The translations under genes were made by a program, and so were the position numbers. Shown piece by piece: positions 26,183 through 36,753 of a stretch of DNA of 64,000 bases (position 1 is its first letter; every line of letters begins with the position of its first letter). Under the pieces are notes generated by a model. It made no database searches and had not been told where the DNA came from. It was given only the letters and a program-made list of their open reading frames with translations. This DNA comes from Hyphomicrobiaceae bacterium (GTDB lineage Bacteria > Pseudomonadota > Alphaproteobacteria > Rhizobiales > Hyphomicrobiaceae), in assembly GCA_022842785.1 (NCBI GenBank), contig JALHOW010000003.1, positions 186,001 to 250,000 of the forward strand, read 5' to 3'.

Positions 26183-26586
26183 ATCAGCCTCCTCTTTCCT
26201 GCCCCCAGGGCATGAGCCTGTGCATGGCTTGCCCTGTCTTCCTCGACCGGAGCGCCCTCCGACCGCCACGCCCGCCATCGGCGTCACTGCAAGGGATCGG
26301 CATGGGCTCGATACCGCCGGTAACCGGCTTGCACTCGCCCCTCATGGCGCAAACAGCGCCATCAAACAGCCATACCCCTGCTGCGGTGTCCCCGTAACAT
26401 GACGTGAGCCCGATCCTCCCCGGAACGGGCGATTTGACGCGCGTACTTTTTGCATCCTTTCTAAGCAGGCACAAGCGCGTAGGCCGACATGGCCGAGGGG
26501 CAATTTGGCGCATGGCTGCGCTCGATCAAGGCACCCCGCGCGTCAGTGCGCGCTGCACGCCGAGAAGGAGCGGGATCACCCACCCG
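26183..26586. other. Divergent gap between petABC and trmL
   Basis: No gene is visible. A perfect inverted repeat ATGGCGC-AAACA-GCGCCAT lies at 26344-26362, roughly 160-180 bases upstream of petA, and may be an operator or a leader hairpin. No convincing -35/-10 pair was found on either strand. Confidence 0.45.
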
Positions 26587-27045
26587 ATGCGCCTTGCGCT
26601 CTATCAGCCTGACATTCCTCAGAATGCAGGCACGATCCTGCGGCTGGCCGCCTGTCTCGGTGTCGCCGTCGACGTGATCGGGCCGGCCGGCTTCGACATG
26701 AGCGACCGCAATCTGCGCCGCGCCGGGCTCGACTATCTCAATCATGTGGAGATCGCACGACACCGCTCGTTCGAGGCTTATCAGGCTGCGCGAAGCGGTC
26801 GTCTCGTGCTGCTCACATCGGTCGGCGACACCGCGTACACCGACTTCGGATTCGCACGCGACGACACGCTGCTGCTCGGCCGCGAAAGCGCAGGCGTGCC
26901 GGAGAGCGTCCACGCGATCGCGGATGCGCGTCTGCGCATTCCTATGCGGCCTGGCCTGCGCTCGCTCAACATCGCGGTCGCGGCGGGAATCGTGCTTGGC
27001 GAGGCGCTGCGCCAGACGGGCGCGGGCAGCTTCGGCGCACTCTAG
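26587..27045 (+). CDS. trmL: tRNA (cytidine(34)-2'-O)-methyltransferase
   Basis: 152 residues. SPOUT-fold enzyme that 2'-O-methylates the wobble base of tRNA-Leu species. MRLALYQPDIPQNAGTILRLAACLG is the typical TrmL opening (here read from ATG 26587), LLLGRESAGVP and IPMRPGLRSLNIAVAAGI form the SAM-binding trefoil knot. The open frame reaches to 26404, but the upstream part is unlike the family. Its stop overlaps that of the convergent dioxygenase gene by 4 bases. Confidence 0.95.
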   Translation: MRLALYQPDIPQNAGTILRLAACLGVAVDVIGPAGFDMSDRNLRRAGLDYLNHVEIARHRSFEAYQAARSGRLVLLTSVGDTAYTDFGFARDDTLLLGRESAGVPESVHAIADARLRIPMRPGLRSLNIAVAAGIVLGEALRQTGAGSFGAL

Positions 27046-27839
27046 TTGCGCGGCCAGACCTGCGGGAATTCAGGGCCGTCGAATGGCGCGCCGTGCTCGA
27101 ACTCGAGATCAGGGAACGGCGGCGACGTGCGGCCATTGCGCTTCACGAACGTCGCGCCATCGCCGACCCAGCGGAAAGAGATCGCGCGGCGGCGGTTCGC
27201 GGTCGTGTTGGCCGGCGCGCCGTGCAATGTGCGGAAATCGAAAGCGACGACATCGCCGGGCTGCATGGGCCAAGAGCGGATCTCGAATTCGCTCTTTCGC
27301 GTCGCCATGTCGGGAACGCGCTCGCTTTCGTCGCCAGCGTACAAGCTAGTTCCGTCGAAGCGCTCCGGGCGGAAATCCTTGCCCCATTTGTGCGAGCCCG
27401 CGACGTACTCCAGCGCGATCTCGGGGGGCACGGGATCGAGCGGCACCCAGAAGCTCACCGACTTCTGGCCGTCGACGAGATAGTAGGGCTGGTCCTGATG
27501 CCAGGGCGTCGGCATGGAGTTGCCGGGCTCCTTGACCAACACGTGATCGTGGAAAAAGCGCGCGGTCTTCGAGCGCATGAGCTGGGCCGCAGCTTCGGCC
27601 ATGTCCGAACTGAGCACCGCGTCCCGGTAACCCGGGATGCGCTGCCAGTTACAGAAGTCCTGGAAGAAGGGCGCGGTGCCATCAGCGGGGCGGTAGGTGC
27701 GCTCGAAGCGGCTCGGTGCCGCCATGTTCTCGGCGACGGCACCGGCAAGCTCGGTGACGCGATCGGCCAGAAGGCCGGGCAGCAGCACGGCGCCGTCCCG
27801 GTTGAACGCGTCGATTTGCTCGTCGCTGATCCTGACCAC
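27042..27839 (-). CDS. Phytanoyl-CoA dioxygenase family protein
   Basis: 265 residues. Fe(II)/2-oxoglutarate-dependent oxygenase of the PhyH family. PWHQDQPYYLVDG provides the His-x-Asp iron ligands and LHGAPANTTANRRRAISFRW provides the distal His and the 2-oxoglutarate-binding Arg; SFWVPLDPVP is another family segment. The substrate is unknown. The start is GTG 27839 with GGGAGG six bases upstream, a strong ribosome site. It is leftward, downstream of nothing obvious, and its stop overlaps that of trmL. Confidence 0.9.
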   Translation of the reverse strand: MVRISDEQIDAFNRDGAVLLPGLLADRVTELAGAVAENMAAPSRFERTYRPADGTAPFFQDFCNWQRIPGYRDAVLSSDMAEAAAQLMRSKTARFFHDHVLVKEPGNSMPTPWHQDQPYYLVDGQKSVSFWVPLDPVPPEIALEYVAGSHKWGKDFRPERFDGTSLYAGDESERVPDMATRKSEFEIRSWPMQPGDVVAFDFRTLHGAPANTTANRRRAISFRWVGDGATFVKRNGRTSPPFPDLEFEHGAPFDGPEFPQVWPRN

Positions 27840-27904
27840 GCTTTCCTCCCTGCCACGTTGACGCCGGCCGTGATCCTGCAGATCGGCGGCCGCGCCGGCA
27901 AGAT

Positions 27905-28177
27905 TTAGTTGAGCGCGTCCTTGAGGCCCTTGGCGGCCTGGAACTTCGGAACGATCGAGGCTTTGATATCGATCTCAGCTCCCGTCTGCGGGTTCCGAGC
28001 CTTGCGCGCCGCGCGCTTGCCGACCTTGAAGGCGCCAAAGCCCGGCAGACGGACTTCCTCACCCTTTTGCAGGGTGGCCTGAATGTGCTTCAACACCGCG
28101 TCGACGACGTCACCGGCTTTCTCCTTCGTCAGCTCGGTCTCGGCCGCCACCGCGTCGATCAGATCCTTCTTGCTCAT
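27905..28177 (-). CDS. hupB: HU family DNA-binding protein
   Basis: 90 residues, the standard HU length. Small basic histone-like protein that bends [37 protein letters not shown] and the final [12 protein letters not shown] are the HU dimer core, the DNA-binding arm base and the C-terminal helix. ATG 28177 has GGAGG nine bases upstream; the frame is open further but without support. It lies just downstream of lon, as in many alphaproteobacteria, but the lon terminator and its own promoter separate the two. Confidence 0.96.
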   Translation of the reverse strand: MSKKDLIDAVAAETELTKEKAGDVVDAVLKHIQATLQKGEEVRLPGFGAFKVGKRAARKARNPQTGAEIDIKASIVPKFQAAKGLKDALN

Positions 28178-28268
28178 TGCAGTCCTCCATGCGACGCGCC
28201 TAGTGCGCAGTCCGGGCAAACAAGCCCCTGAATACCGAAAAGTCGCGAGCATCGCCGCGACACCCGCG

Positions 28269-28298
28269 CTAACAAGCCCCGTGAAAGGGCCGCGTCAA
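28269..28298 (-). promoter_or_regulatory. Candidate hupB promoter
   Basis: On the minus strand TTGACG (28293-28298) followed after 18 bases by TGTTAG (28269-28274). The -35 is a 5/6 match; the -10 is weak. The leader to hupB would be about 85 bases. Confidence 0.4.
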
Positions 28299-28422
28299 GC
28301 CTAAAATGTACGGTAGCAGCACGCGTTTAGTTGCGTGGAATCGCGATAAATCGCGCCGAACTTGCACAGTAAGTAAACGGATTGTTTGATCACGTATTCG
28401 TTACTTACAATTGCCTCTGCCG

Positions 28423-28458
28423 CAAAAAAAAGACGCCCGCCACAATCGGCGGGCGTCT
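28423..28458 (-). terminator. Rho-independent terminator of lon
   Basis: On the minus strand AGACGCCCGCC pairs with GGCGGGCGTCT around a six-base loop and is followed by a run of T. The 11-bp stem is perfect. Confidence 0.93.
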
Positions 28459-28488
28459 CAATTTTCGCTCAGAGTTGCAGATGCGCGA

Positions 28489-30909
28489 CTAGTGGGCCGT
28501 CGCCGTCGGCCGCTTGTCGCCACCGCCCTCCTGCACCGGACCGCCGCCTTCGGTTTCCCAGGCGATCGGCTCGGGCTGAGTGACGAGCGCGTGCTTCAGC
28601 ACGTCGTCCATCCGCGCAACCGGCGCGATCTCGAGCGCGTTCTTCACGTTGTCGGGGATCTCGGCGAGATCCTTCACGTTCTCTTCCGGGATCAGCACCT
28701 TCTTGATGCCGGCCCGAAGCGCCGCGAGGAGCTTCTCCTTCAATCCACCGATCGGCAGCACGCGCCCACGCAGCGTGATCTCGCCGGTCATGGCGACATC
28801 CTTGCGCACCGGGATCGTGGTGAGCACGGAGATGATCGCCGTGACCATCGCGACACCTGCAGACGGGCCATCCTTCGGCGTCGCGCCTTCGGGAACATGG
28901 ACGTGAATGTCCTTGGTCTCGAAGCGAGACGCGGGGATGCCGAAGTCGACCGAGCGCGAGCGCACATAAGCATTCGCCGCCTGGATGGACTCCTTCATCA
29001 CATCGCGCAGGTTGCCCGTGACGCTCATCTTGCCCTTGCCGGGCATCATGACGCCTTCGATGGTCAGGATCTCACCGCCGACTTCCGTCCAGGCAAGACC
29101 AGTGACGACGCCGACCTGATCGGTCAGCTCTGCCTCACCGTAGCGATACTTCGGCACGCCGAGATAATCCTCGACGTTCTCGCCCGTGACCTCGACCGCC
29201 TTCTTGTCGCTCGCGAGGATCTCCTTGACCGCCTTGCGGGCGAGCTTGGACACCTCACGCTCGAGCGAGCGGACGCCCGCTTCGCGCGTGTAGCGACGGA
29301 TCAGAGTCTGCAGCGCGTCATCGCTCACGCTCCACTCACCGGCCTCCAGACCATGCGCGGTCTGTGCTTCCGGAATGAGATGGCGCTTCGCGATCTCCAG
29401 CTTCTCGTCCTCCGTGTAACCGGCGAGACGAATGATCTCCATGCGGTCCAGAAGGGCCGGCGGGATGTTCAGCGTGTTCGCCGTCGTCACGAACATGACG
29501 CTCGAAAGATCGTAGTCGACCTCGAGGTAATGATCGTTGAACGTGTGGTTCTGTTCGGGGTCGAGCACCTCGAGCAAAGCCGACGCCGGATCACCGCGGA
29601 AATCCGAACCCATCTTGTCGATCTCGTCGAGCAGGAAGAGCGGGTTCGTCCGCTTAGCCTTCTTCATCGACTGGATGATCTTGCCGGGCATGGAGCCGAT
29701 GTACGTGCGCCGGTGACCGCGGATCTCCGCTTCGTCACGCACGCCGCCGAGACTCATGCGCACGAACTCGCGGCCGGTCGCGTTCGCGATCGACTTGCCG
29801 AGCGAGGTCTTGCCGACGCCCGGAGGTCCGACGAGGCAGAGGATCGGCCCCTTGAGCTTGTTCGTGCGTGCCTGCACGGCCAAGTACTCGAGGATGCGCT
29901 CCTTGACCTTTTCGAGACCGAAGTGCTCCTTGTCGAGCACCGTCTGCGCCTCGGCCAGATCCTTCTTGACCTTGCCGCGCACGCCCCAGGGGATCGACAG
30001 CAGCCAGTCGAGGTAGTTGCGAACCACCGTCGCCTCGGCCGACATCGGACTCATCTGCTTGAGCTTCTTCAGCTCAGCAAGCGCCTTGTCCTTGGCCTCC
30101 TTCGACAGCTTCGTGTTCTCGATCTTCTCCTCGAACTCGGCGATGTCGTCACGCTCGTCGGTATCGCCGAGCTCCTTCTGGATCGCCTTCATCTGCTCGT
30201 TGAGATAATACTCGCGCTGCGTCTTCTCCATCTGACGCTTGACGCGGCTGCGGATCTTCTTCTCGACCTGCAGCACGGAGATCTCGCTCTCCATGAGCGT
30301 GTAGACGCGCTCGAGCCGCTCGGAGATTTTGATGATCTCGAGCACTTCCTGCTTGTCGGAGATCTTGACCGCCAGGTGAGAGGCGATCGTGTCCGCGAGC
30401 TTCGAGTAGTCCTCGATCAGGCTGATGGTGCCGAGCACCTCGGGGCTGATCTTCTTGTTGAGCTTCACATAGCTCTCGAACTGGGACATCGCCGAGCGCG
30501 AAAGCGCTTCCAGCTCGTCCTTGTTGCCGGAGGTCTCCGACAGGCGCTCGATCTCGGCCTCGAAGTGGTTCGCGTTCTCTGTGTACTTGACGATCTTCGC
30601 GCGCGCGCTGCCCTCGACAAGCACCTTCACCGTGCCGTCGGGAAGCTTCAGGAGTTGGAGCACGGACGCCAGCGTGCCGATCTTGTAGATCGCGCCGGGC
30701 GTTGGATCATCGTCGGCTGCATTCTTCTGCGCGACGAGCAGGATCTGTTTGTCGGTGCGCATGACCTCTTCGAGCGCATTGATGGAGCGCTCGCGGCCGA
30801 CGAACAGCGGCACGATCATGTAGGGAAACACCACGATGTCGCGCAGCGGCAAAACAGGGAACACTTCCCTGCCAGCCCCTTTTTCCCGGGTCACTTTTTC
30901 TTCGCTCAT
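28489..30909 (-). CDS. lon: ATP-dependent protease La
   Basis: 806 residues. Cytoplasmic AAA+ serine protease that degrades misfolded and regulatory proteins. The N-terminal LON domain starts [16 protein letters not shown]; Walker A is GPPGVGKTS; Walker B follows [10 protein letters not shown]; the protease domain has the catalytic serine in PKDGPSAG and lysine in [13 protein letters not shown] 30909 was chosen because the 15 residues further upstream are not conserved. It lies downstream of clpX with a 291-base gap containing a hairpin, so it is probably transcribed on its own, likely heat-inducible. Confidence 0.97.
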   Translation of the reverse strand: MSEEKVTREKGAGREVFPVLPLRDIVVFPYMIVPLFVGRERSINALEEVMRTDKQILLVAQKNAADDDPTPGAIYKIGTLASVLQLLKLPDGTVKVLVEGSARAKIVKYTENANHFEAEIERLSETSGNKDELEALSRSAMSQFESYVKLNKKISPEVLGTISLIEDYSKLADTIASHLAVKISDKQEVLEIIKISERLERVYTLMESEISVLQVEKKIRSRVKRQMEKTQREYYLNEQMKAIQKELGDTDERDDIAEFEEKIENTKLSKEAKDKALAELKKLKQMSPMSAEATVVRNYLDWLLSIPWGVRGKVKKDLAEAQTVLDKEHFGLEKVKERILEYLAVQARTNKLKGPILCLVGPPGVGKTSLGKSIANATGREFVRMSLGGVRDEAEIRGHRRTYIGSMPGKIIQSMKKAKRTNPLFLLDEIDKMGSDFRGDPASALLEVLDPEQNHTFNDHYLEVDYDLSSVMFVTTANTLNIPPALLDRMEIIRLAGYTEDEKLEIAKRHLIPEAQTAHGLEAGEWSVSDDALQTLIRRYTREAGVRSLEREVSKLARKAVKEILASDKKAVEVTGENVEDYLGVPKYRYGEAELTDQVGVVTGLAWTEVGGEILTIEGVMMPGKGKMSVTGNLRDVMKESIQAANAYVRSRSVDFGIPASRFETKDIHVHVPEGATPKDGPSAGVAMVTAIISVLTTIPVRKDVAMTGEITLRGRVLPIGGLKEKLLAALRAGIKKVLIPEENVKDLAEIPDNVKNALEIAPVARMDDVLKHALVTQPEPIAWETEGGGPVQEGGGDKRPTATAH

Positions 30910-31121
30910 GGTGTCACCGCCTTTTCTCTTCGCCACGGGACCCGATACCGGCATCCCGGCAATGCGTTAACGCTGCTGTTGGGCCTCTTCCGTTGGCCTA
31001 CCTCGCGACGCGTAACCTCGAGTACTCTCGCCGATCACGCTTACAGGTCTTCGGCCCCCTCGGGCGACGCCCACAGCATAGTACGATCGCAAGGGCACAT
31101 ATGGTGAGCCCCACGATAGGG

Positions 31122-31140
31122 TTAAAGAGCTGTGCAGCTC
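31122..31140 (-). terminator. Possible terminator between clpX and lon
   Basis: On the minus strand GAGCTG-CA-CAGCTC forms a short perfect stem followed by TTTAA. The loop is only two bases as drawn, so it may open. Confidence 0.4.
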
Positions 31141-31200
31141 AGCCGCACTCAGCTATGCGCCGATGCCACCTACCCCCTGCAGGCGGCCCCCCGGTCGATC

Positions 31201-32451
<1,251 letters not shown>

Positions 32452-32811
32452 TGGCTCTCCTGCACCCGTTCCCGGTCTTGCGCGCGGCTCATCTTCGCGC
32501 GGAGCATTTCGTCAGCCTCAGGGCGCTTACCGCAGCCTCAAGGTACCCTACCGACGCGTCCACCAGCTTGTCGAGCTGATCATGGGCGGCCGGTCAGATC
32601 AACTATCCATTCCGTAAGACCCGCAGCTAAGGTTGAGGGCCCTGCGGGAATTGCAACACCGATGTGACAAACCAGCCGCACTGGTGTTGCACCAATCCCT
32701 TGCAAGCCACGCGCCAACGGCAATGGGGCTCGCGGAATGCGTCGCTTTTGAGGACTTCGACGGTTGTAGCACCGCCATCCAAGGGCGCCTAAACCCTAAC
32801 GATTCGGCGCC
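32452..32811. other. Gap between clpP and clpX
   Basis: No gene is visible. A nested inverted repeat is present: TTGCAACACC (32651) with GGTGTTGCA (32683), enclosing ACCAG / CTGGT. A GGCGCC-TCA-GGCGCC hairpin overlaps the clpP stop. These may end clpP transcription or control clpX. Confidence 0.45.
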
Positions 32812-33480
32812 TCAGGCGCCCTTTTCCGCATCCGGCTTCGGCTCGATATCGTCGCGGCGCGAGAGCACGCGGTCGATCAGCCCGAATTCCTGAGATTGCT
32901 CGGCCGTCATGAAGTAATCGCGGTCAAGCGTCTTTTCAACCTGGTCGTAAGTCTGACCCGTGTGCTTGACGTAAACCTCGTTCAGACGCCGCTTCATCTT
33001 GACGATATCTTCGGCGTGGCGCTCGATATCGCTCGCCTGACCGGAGAAACCACCCGAAGGCTGGTGCACCATGATCCGGGCATTCGGGAGCGCATAGCGC
33101 ATACCCTTCTCACCCGCACAAAGCAGCAGCGAGCCCATGGAGGCCGCCTGGCCGATGCACAATGTCGCAATCGGCGGCTTGATGAACTGCATGGTGTCAT
33201 AAATGGCCATGCCCGAGGTCACCACGCCCCCTGGCGAATTGATGTACATGGCGATTTCCTTCTTGGGGTTCTGGGCCTCCAGGAAGAGAAGCTGCATGCA
33301 CACCGACGACGCCATGTGGTCCTCGATGGGGCCGATCACGAAGATGATCCGCTCCTGCAGCATCCGCGACGGCAGGTCGTAGGGCCGCTCGCCGCGCGCC
33401 GTCTGCTCGATCACCGTCGGCCAGTAGGTCGCAACCGGGGAATTGTGGAGCCGATCGGCGCCAAAGGGAGGAATAATCAT
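32812..33480 (-). CDS. clpP: ATP-dependent Clp protease proteolytic subunit
   Basis: 222 residues. Serine protease barrel partner of ClpX. The catalytic triad is visible as Ser115 (QAASMGSLL), His139 (MVHQPSGG) and Asp near 188 (DRDYF). [13 protein letters not shown] is the oxyanion loop. ATG 33480 has AGGA eight bases upstream and gives the usual short propeptide; the frame is open to 33525 but that part is not conserved. Upstream lie two copies of a 43-bp repeat that look like tandem promoters. Confidence 0.97.
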   Translation of the reverse strand: MIIPPFGADRLHNSPVATYWPTVIEQTARGERPYDLPSRMLQERIIFVIGPIEDHMASSVCMQLLFLEAQNPKKEIAMYINSPGGVVTSGMAIYDTMQFIKPPIATLCIGQAASMGSLLLCAGEKGMRYALPNARIMVHQPSGGFSGQASDIERHAEDIVKMKRRLNEVYVKHTGQTYDQVEKTLDRDYFMTAEQSQEFGLIDRVLSRRDDIEPKPDAEKGA

Positions 33481-33569
33481 GAGAGCGTCCTGCGGGCTTG
33501 AGGTAGGCGGGCAAAGCGGACCCATGGCTTGAGCCGGGCCCGCTGGTCGAGAATCACGTCACCGACATT

Positions 33570-33700
33570 GCTTATATAGGACGCGACGGCAGGACTTCAT
33601 CCACTCCGACGTAATCGTCCCACTATGGCGTACCTTCCGATACGCCGCGCGTCCGGGGCTTATATAGGACGCGGCGGCAGGACTTCATCCACTCCGACGT
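33570..33700 (-). promoter_or_regulatory. Two 43-bp direct repeats, probable tandem clpP promoters
   Basis: Copies at 33570-33612 and 33658-33700 differ at one base and are 88 bp apart. Read on the minus strand each ends in CCTATATAAGC, a good -10, with GATGAA 16-17 bases upstream, matching the alphaproteobacterial RpoH -35 (CTTGAA) at 4 of 6. Flanking sequence is not repeated. Confidence 0.55.
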
Positions 33701-33712
33701 CGCTGTCGCAAA

Positions 33713-35086
33713 TCAAGCACCCACGCCGAGAACGGCAGGCTCACCATCGTCCGGCATCTTGAGCAGCTCTTCGCGTGAGACCTTCTTATCGGTCGGCTTA
33801 GCCTCACCGAGGATGTGGTCGACGACCTTGTCCTCGTAGATCGGCGCGCGAAGCTGCTGCACGGCGCCCGGCGTCTTCTCGAAGTACTCGTAGACCATGC
33901 GCTCCTGGCCGGGGAAGCGACGCGCCTCGCGGAAGAGCGCATTGCGCAGCTCCTCCTGCGTAACCTCGACCTTCGCCTTGTCGCCGATCTCGGCGAGCAC
34001 GAGACCGAGGCGCACGCGGCGCTCGGCAAGGCCGCGATACTCGGCGCGCGCGCTCTCCTCCGTCTTGCCCTCGTCCTCGAAGGTCTTGCCGGACTGCTGG
34101 AGCGTGTTCGTCACCTGCCCCCAGATCTGGTCGAACTCCTGGTTCACCAGCGCCTCGGGCAGCGCGAAGCTGTGCGACTTGTCGAGCGCATCGAGCAGCG
34201 AGCGCTTGATCTTCGTGCGCGAGAAGTCTGCGAACTCACCTTCGATGCGCTCGCGCATGACCTTGCGGAGCGCGTCGAGCGAGTCGAGCCCGAAGCCCTT
34301 CGCGAAATCCTCGTTGACCTCGGGCTTCACCGGCTTGGCGACCGACTTCACCTTGGTCGCGAACGAGGCTTCTTTGCCCGCAAGCTCAGCAACCTGATAC
34401 TCGGCCGGGAACGTCGCCTTGATGGTCGGCTCGTCACCGGCCTTGGCGCCCTTCAGGCCATCCTCGAAGCCCGGAATGAAGCCACCGCGGCCGATCACGA
34501 TCTCCATGTCCTCGCCGGTGCCGCCATCGAAAGGCGTGCCATCGATCGAACCGACAAAATCGATCTTGAGCTGGTCGCCCTCGGCGGCAGCGCGGCCCTC
34601 TTCGACCTCGAAGGCGACATTGCGCTCGGCGAGATCGCCGACGGCCTTCTCGATCGTCTCCTCGTCGACCTCGACCACCTCGCGCTCGAGCTTCAGCGTC
34701 GAGAAATCGACGAGATCGATCTTCGGGAGCACTTCGAAGGACATCGTGTAGGCAAGGTCGGCCTTGCCATCCATCACCTTCTCGATCTCGTCCTTGTCCT
34801 CGCTGAAAGCGATCTCCGGCTGCATGGCCGGCCGCTCCTGGCGATCGGTCAGCGCCTGCTTGGAAGATTTGTCGACGAGGTCCTGCAGAACCTCGGCCAT
34901 GAGCGAGCGGCCGTAGACCTTCTTGATGTGGCCAAGCGGAACCTTGCCGCGACGGAACCCCTTGAGCTGAATGTTACCCTTGACCTCGTCGAGGCGCGTC
35001 TCGAAGCGCTCGCTGAGCTCGTTGGCGCCGACGATCACTTTGAGCGTCCGCTTCAGTCCGTCCGTACTCGTTTCCGTGACCTGCAT
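33713..35086 (-). CDS. tig: Trigger factor
   Basis: 457 residues. Ribosome-bound chaperone and prolyl isomerase. The N-terminal ribosome-binding tail has the signature GFRRGKVP; the central FKBP-like domain (GDQLKIDFVGSIDG to GFIPGFEDGL, about 160-220) is intact; the rest is the helical substrate cradle. ATG 35086 gives the family start MQVTET; in-frame ATGs at 35098 and further are less likely. It heads the tig-clpP-clpX-lon series, next to a tRNA-Leu gene. Confidence 0.97.
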   Translation of the reverse strand: MQVTETSTDGLKRTLKVIVGANELSERFETRLDEVKGNIQLKGFRRGKVPLGHIKKVYGRSLMAEVLQDLVDKSSKQALTDRQERPAMQPEIAFSEDKDEIEKVMDGKADLAYTMSFEVLPKIDLVDFSTLKLEREVVEVDEETIEKAVGDLAERNVAFEVEEGRAAAEGDQLKIDFVGSIDGTPFDGGTGEDMEIVIGRGGFIPGFEDGLKGAKAGDEPTIKATFPAEYQVAELAGKEASFATKVKSVAKPVKPEVNEDFAKGFGLDSLDALRKVMRERIEGEFADFSRTKIKRSLLDALDKSHSFALPEALVNQEFDQIWGQVTNTLQQSGKTFEDEGKTEESARAEYRGLAERRVRLGLVLAEIGDKAKVEVTQEELRNALFREARRFPGQERMVYEYFEKTPGAVQQLRAPIYEDKVVDHILGEAKPTDKKVSREELLKMPDDGEPAVLGVGA

Positions 35087-35231
35087 GTCGTCCGTCATCC
35101 ACTCGTAAGGCGGCAAGCGCCGCCATCATTCAGTTTCCCGCCGGCGGCGACGCTTCGCCACTCGATCTCAGTGTGCTGCATCCCCTTGGGACACAACGTG
35201 AATTCTTCATCCCGGCTTGGTGCGGCCGGCT

Positions 35232-35316
<85 letters not shown>

Positions 35317-35418
35317 AGCCCGCGCTTGGCCCTGCCGGGGCGCGATGGCGCCGACATATATCCGGCCCTGTTGCCCGGGATCAACGCTTTCTTTGCGGGA
35401 GCCGAGCCAGCCCGCGCG

Positions 35419-35898
35419 CTACGCCTTCTCGGTGATGGCAAACGACAGCGGCAGCGCCGTCGTGTACTTGATCTGCTCCATGGCAAAAGCCGAGGAGACC
35501 TTGGTGATGTCAATCCGCGATATGAGCTTCTTGTAGAAGGCGTCATACGCGGCAATATCGGGCACCACGACCCGCATGAGATAGTCCACCTCGCCAGACA
35601 TGCGATAAAACTCAACGACTTCCGGTAGATCGACGACCGATGCGTGAAATCGTTCGAGCCACTCGAGATTGTGCTGATCGGTCTTGATCGAGACGAACAC
35701 CGTGACGCCGGTATTGACCTTCACCGGGTCGAGGACCGCCACCCTGGCGCGGATGACGCCGGCCTCGTCGAGCTTCTGGATGCGCCTCCAGCAGGGTGTC
35801 GTGGACAGGCCGACGATCTTGCCGATCTCGGCGATCGGCATGGTTGCATCAGCCTGCAGCAGGCTAAGGATCTTCAGATCCATTGCATCAAATTCCAC
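35419..35898 (-). CDS. Lrp/AsnC family transcriptional regulator
   Basis: 159 residues. Winged-helix domain (DLKILSLLQADATMPIAEIGKIVGLS, then PCWRRIQKLDEAGVI) and RAM domain (VTVFVSIKTDQHN, VVEFYRMSGEVDYLMRVVV). I chose GTG 35898 because GGAGAG lies about eight bases upstream and the product starts like typical Lrp proteins (VEFDAMDLKIL). No amino-acid gene is adjacent, so its regulon is probably elsewhere. It is divergent from the phosphatase gene with 191 bases between. A paralogue of the Lrp at 20.2 kb, with modest similarity. Confidence 0.92.
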   Translation of the reverse strand: MEFDAMDLKILSLLQADATMPIAEIGKIVGLSTTPCWRRIQKLDEAGVIRARVAVLDPVKVNTGVTVFVSIKTDQHNLEWLERFHASVVDLPEVVEFYRMSGEVDYLMRVVVPDIAAYDAFYKKLISRIDITKVSSAFAMEQIKYTTALPLSFAITEKA

Positions 35899-36089
35899 GA
35901 TCGTCTCTCCAGGAGGAAATTTTTGCTCGATGCGAGGGCGCGGGCAGAAATGCAGCACTCCACCGGCCCATTCAGACGATGTTCTAGTATTTTATTCTAC
36001 AAATTGCAATTCCTCCCCTTGCCTGGCGCGGCCAATGCGGCCAAATTCAAGCCTGCGGAGAATGCGTTTGCCGCGCGCGGGGATCCCGA

Positions 36090-36596
36090 ATGGACAAGCC
36101 CATCTACATCACGCCTCAGTTCGCCGTGACCTCGGCCCTCACGCCCGAGGATTTCGCCGCTGCGGCTGCCATGGGCTTCCGGTCCGTACTTTCCAATCGC
36201 CCGGACGGCGAGGCTGAAGGCCAGCTCACCGGCCGCGCGGAGGCCGTCCTGGCCTGGCAGGCAGGATTGCAGTTCCGCCATGTGCCGGCAGGCAAGCTCG
36301 ATCTCTTCACGGACGAGGTTGTGGAGGGCATGTCCGATGCCGTCGCCACCCTCAAGGGGCCCGTCCTCGCCCATTGCGCGAGCGGCATTCGCTCGGCCAT
36401 CGCTTGGGCGGCCGCAAGCGCCCGCGGCGGCAATGTCGATTGCGTGCTGCAGGCGCTGGAGAAAGCTGGCTTCGATCTGGATTTCCTGCGCGACGACCTC
36501 GAAGGGCAGGCCGACCGCGCCCGCTGGATCGGTCCACGCACGCCCGCGCTCGATTGCAGCGAAGCCCGCAAGCTGGATGCGGCGTCGGCAGCGTGA
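36090..36596 (+). CDS. TIGR01244-type (DUF442) phosphatase-like protein
   Basis: 168 residues. A dual-specificity-phosphatase-like fold with the P-loop HCASGIRS (His95, Cys96, Arg101), the C-x5-R active site of cysteine phosphatases. FAVTSALTPEDF and SNRPDGE are the family's opening motifs. Related domains are fused to beta-lactamase-like hydrolases in Blh sulfide-oxidation proteins; here it stands alone. Substrate unknown. The final residues are Ala-rich and the stop lies just before a repeat block. Confidence 0.85.
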   Translation: MDKPIYITPQFAVTSALTPEDFAAAAAMGFRSVLSNRPDGEAEGQLTGRAEAVLAWQAGLQFRHVPAGKLDLFTDEVVEGMSDAVATLKGPVLAHCASGIRSAIAWAAASARGGNVDCVLQALEKAGFDLDFLRDDLEGQADRARWIGPRTPALDCSEARKLDAASAA

Positions 36597-36601
36597 GCGT
36601 A

Positions 36602-36670
36602 AATCGTGCCTTCGGCACGAGCGGGGCCTCGGCCCCACACCCCGATCGGGGGACACCCCCGAACCCCCGT
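36602..36670 (+). repeat. GGGGGACACCCCC repeat element, free copy
   Basis: Three consecutive stem-loops: GTGCC-TTC-GGCAC, GGGGCC-TC-GGCCCC, then TCGGGGG-ACAC-CCCCGA. Bases 36641-36670 match 13381-13410 at 29 of 30 positions. It follows the phosphatase stop directly. Confidence 0.8.
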
Positions 36671-36753
36671 CTTTTATTGATTGGGTGCATCTCTTGGGGG
36701 ATTGCCCCACTATTCTTGGCATCACTTGATCCGCACGGAGTCGGATTGCAGCA

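Larger units (their letters stand above)
28178..28488. other. Gap between lon and hupB
   Basis: Holds the lon terminator (28423-28458) and the hupB promoter region, with A+T-rich stretches around 28330-28400. No gene is visible. Confidence 0.6.

Noticed and set aside
28411-31107. Long open frame of about 900 codons on the plus strand
   Set aside because: It is antisense to the complete lon gene. Its composition (Arg/Asp/Leu/His-rich) is what the reverse strand of a G+C-rich gene gives, and it has no domain.
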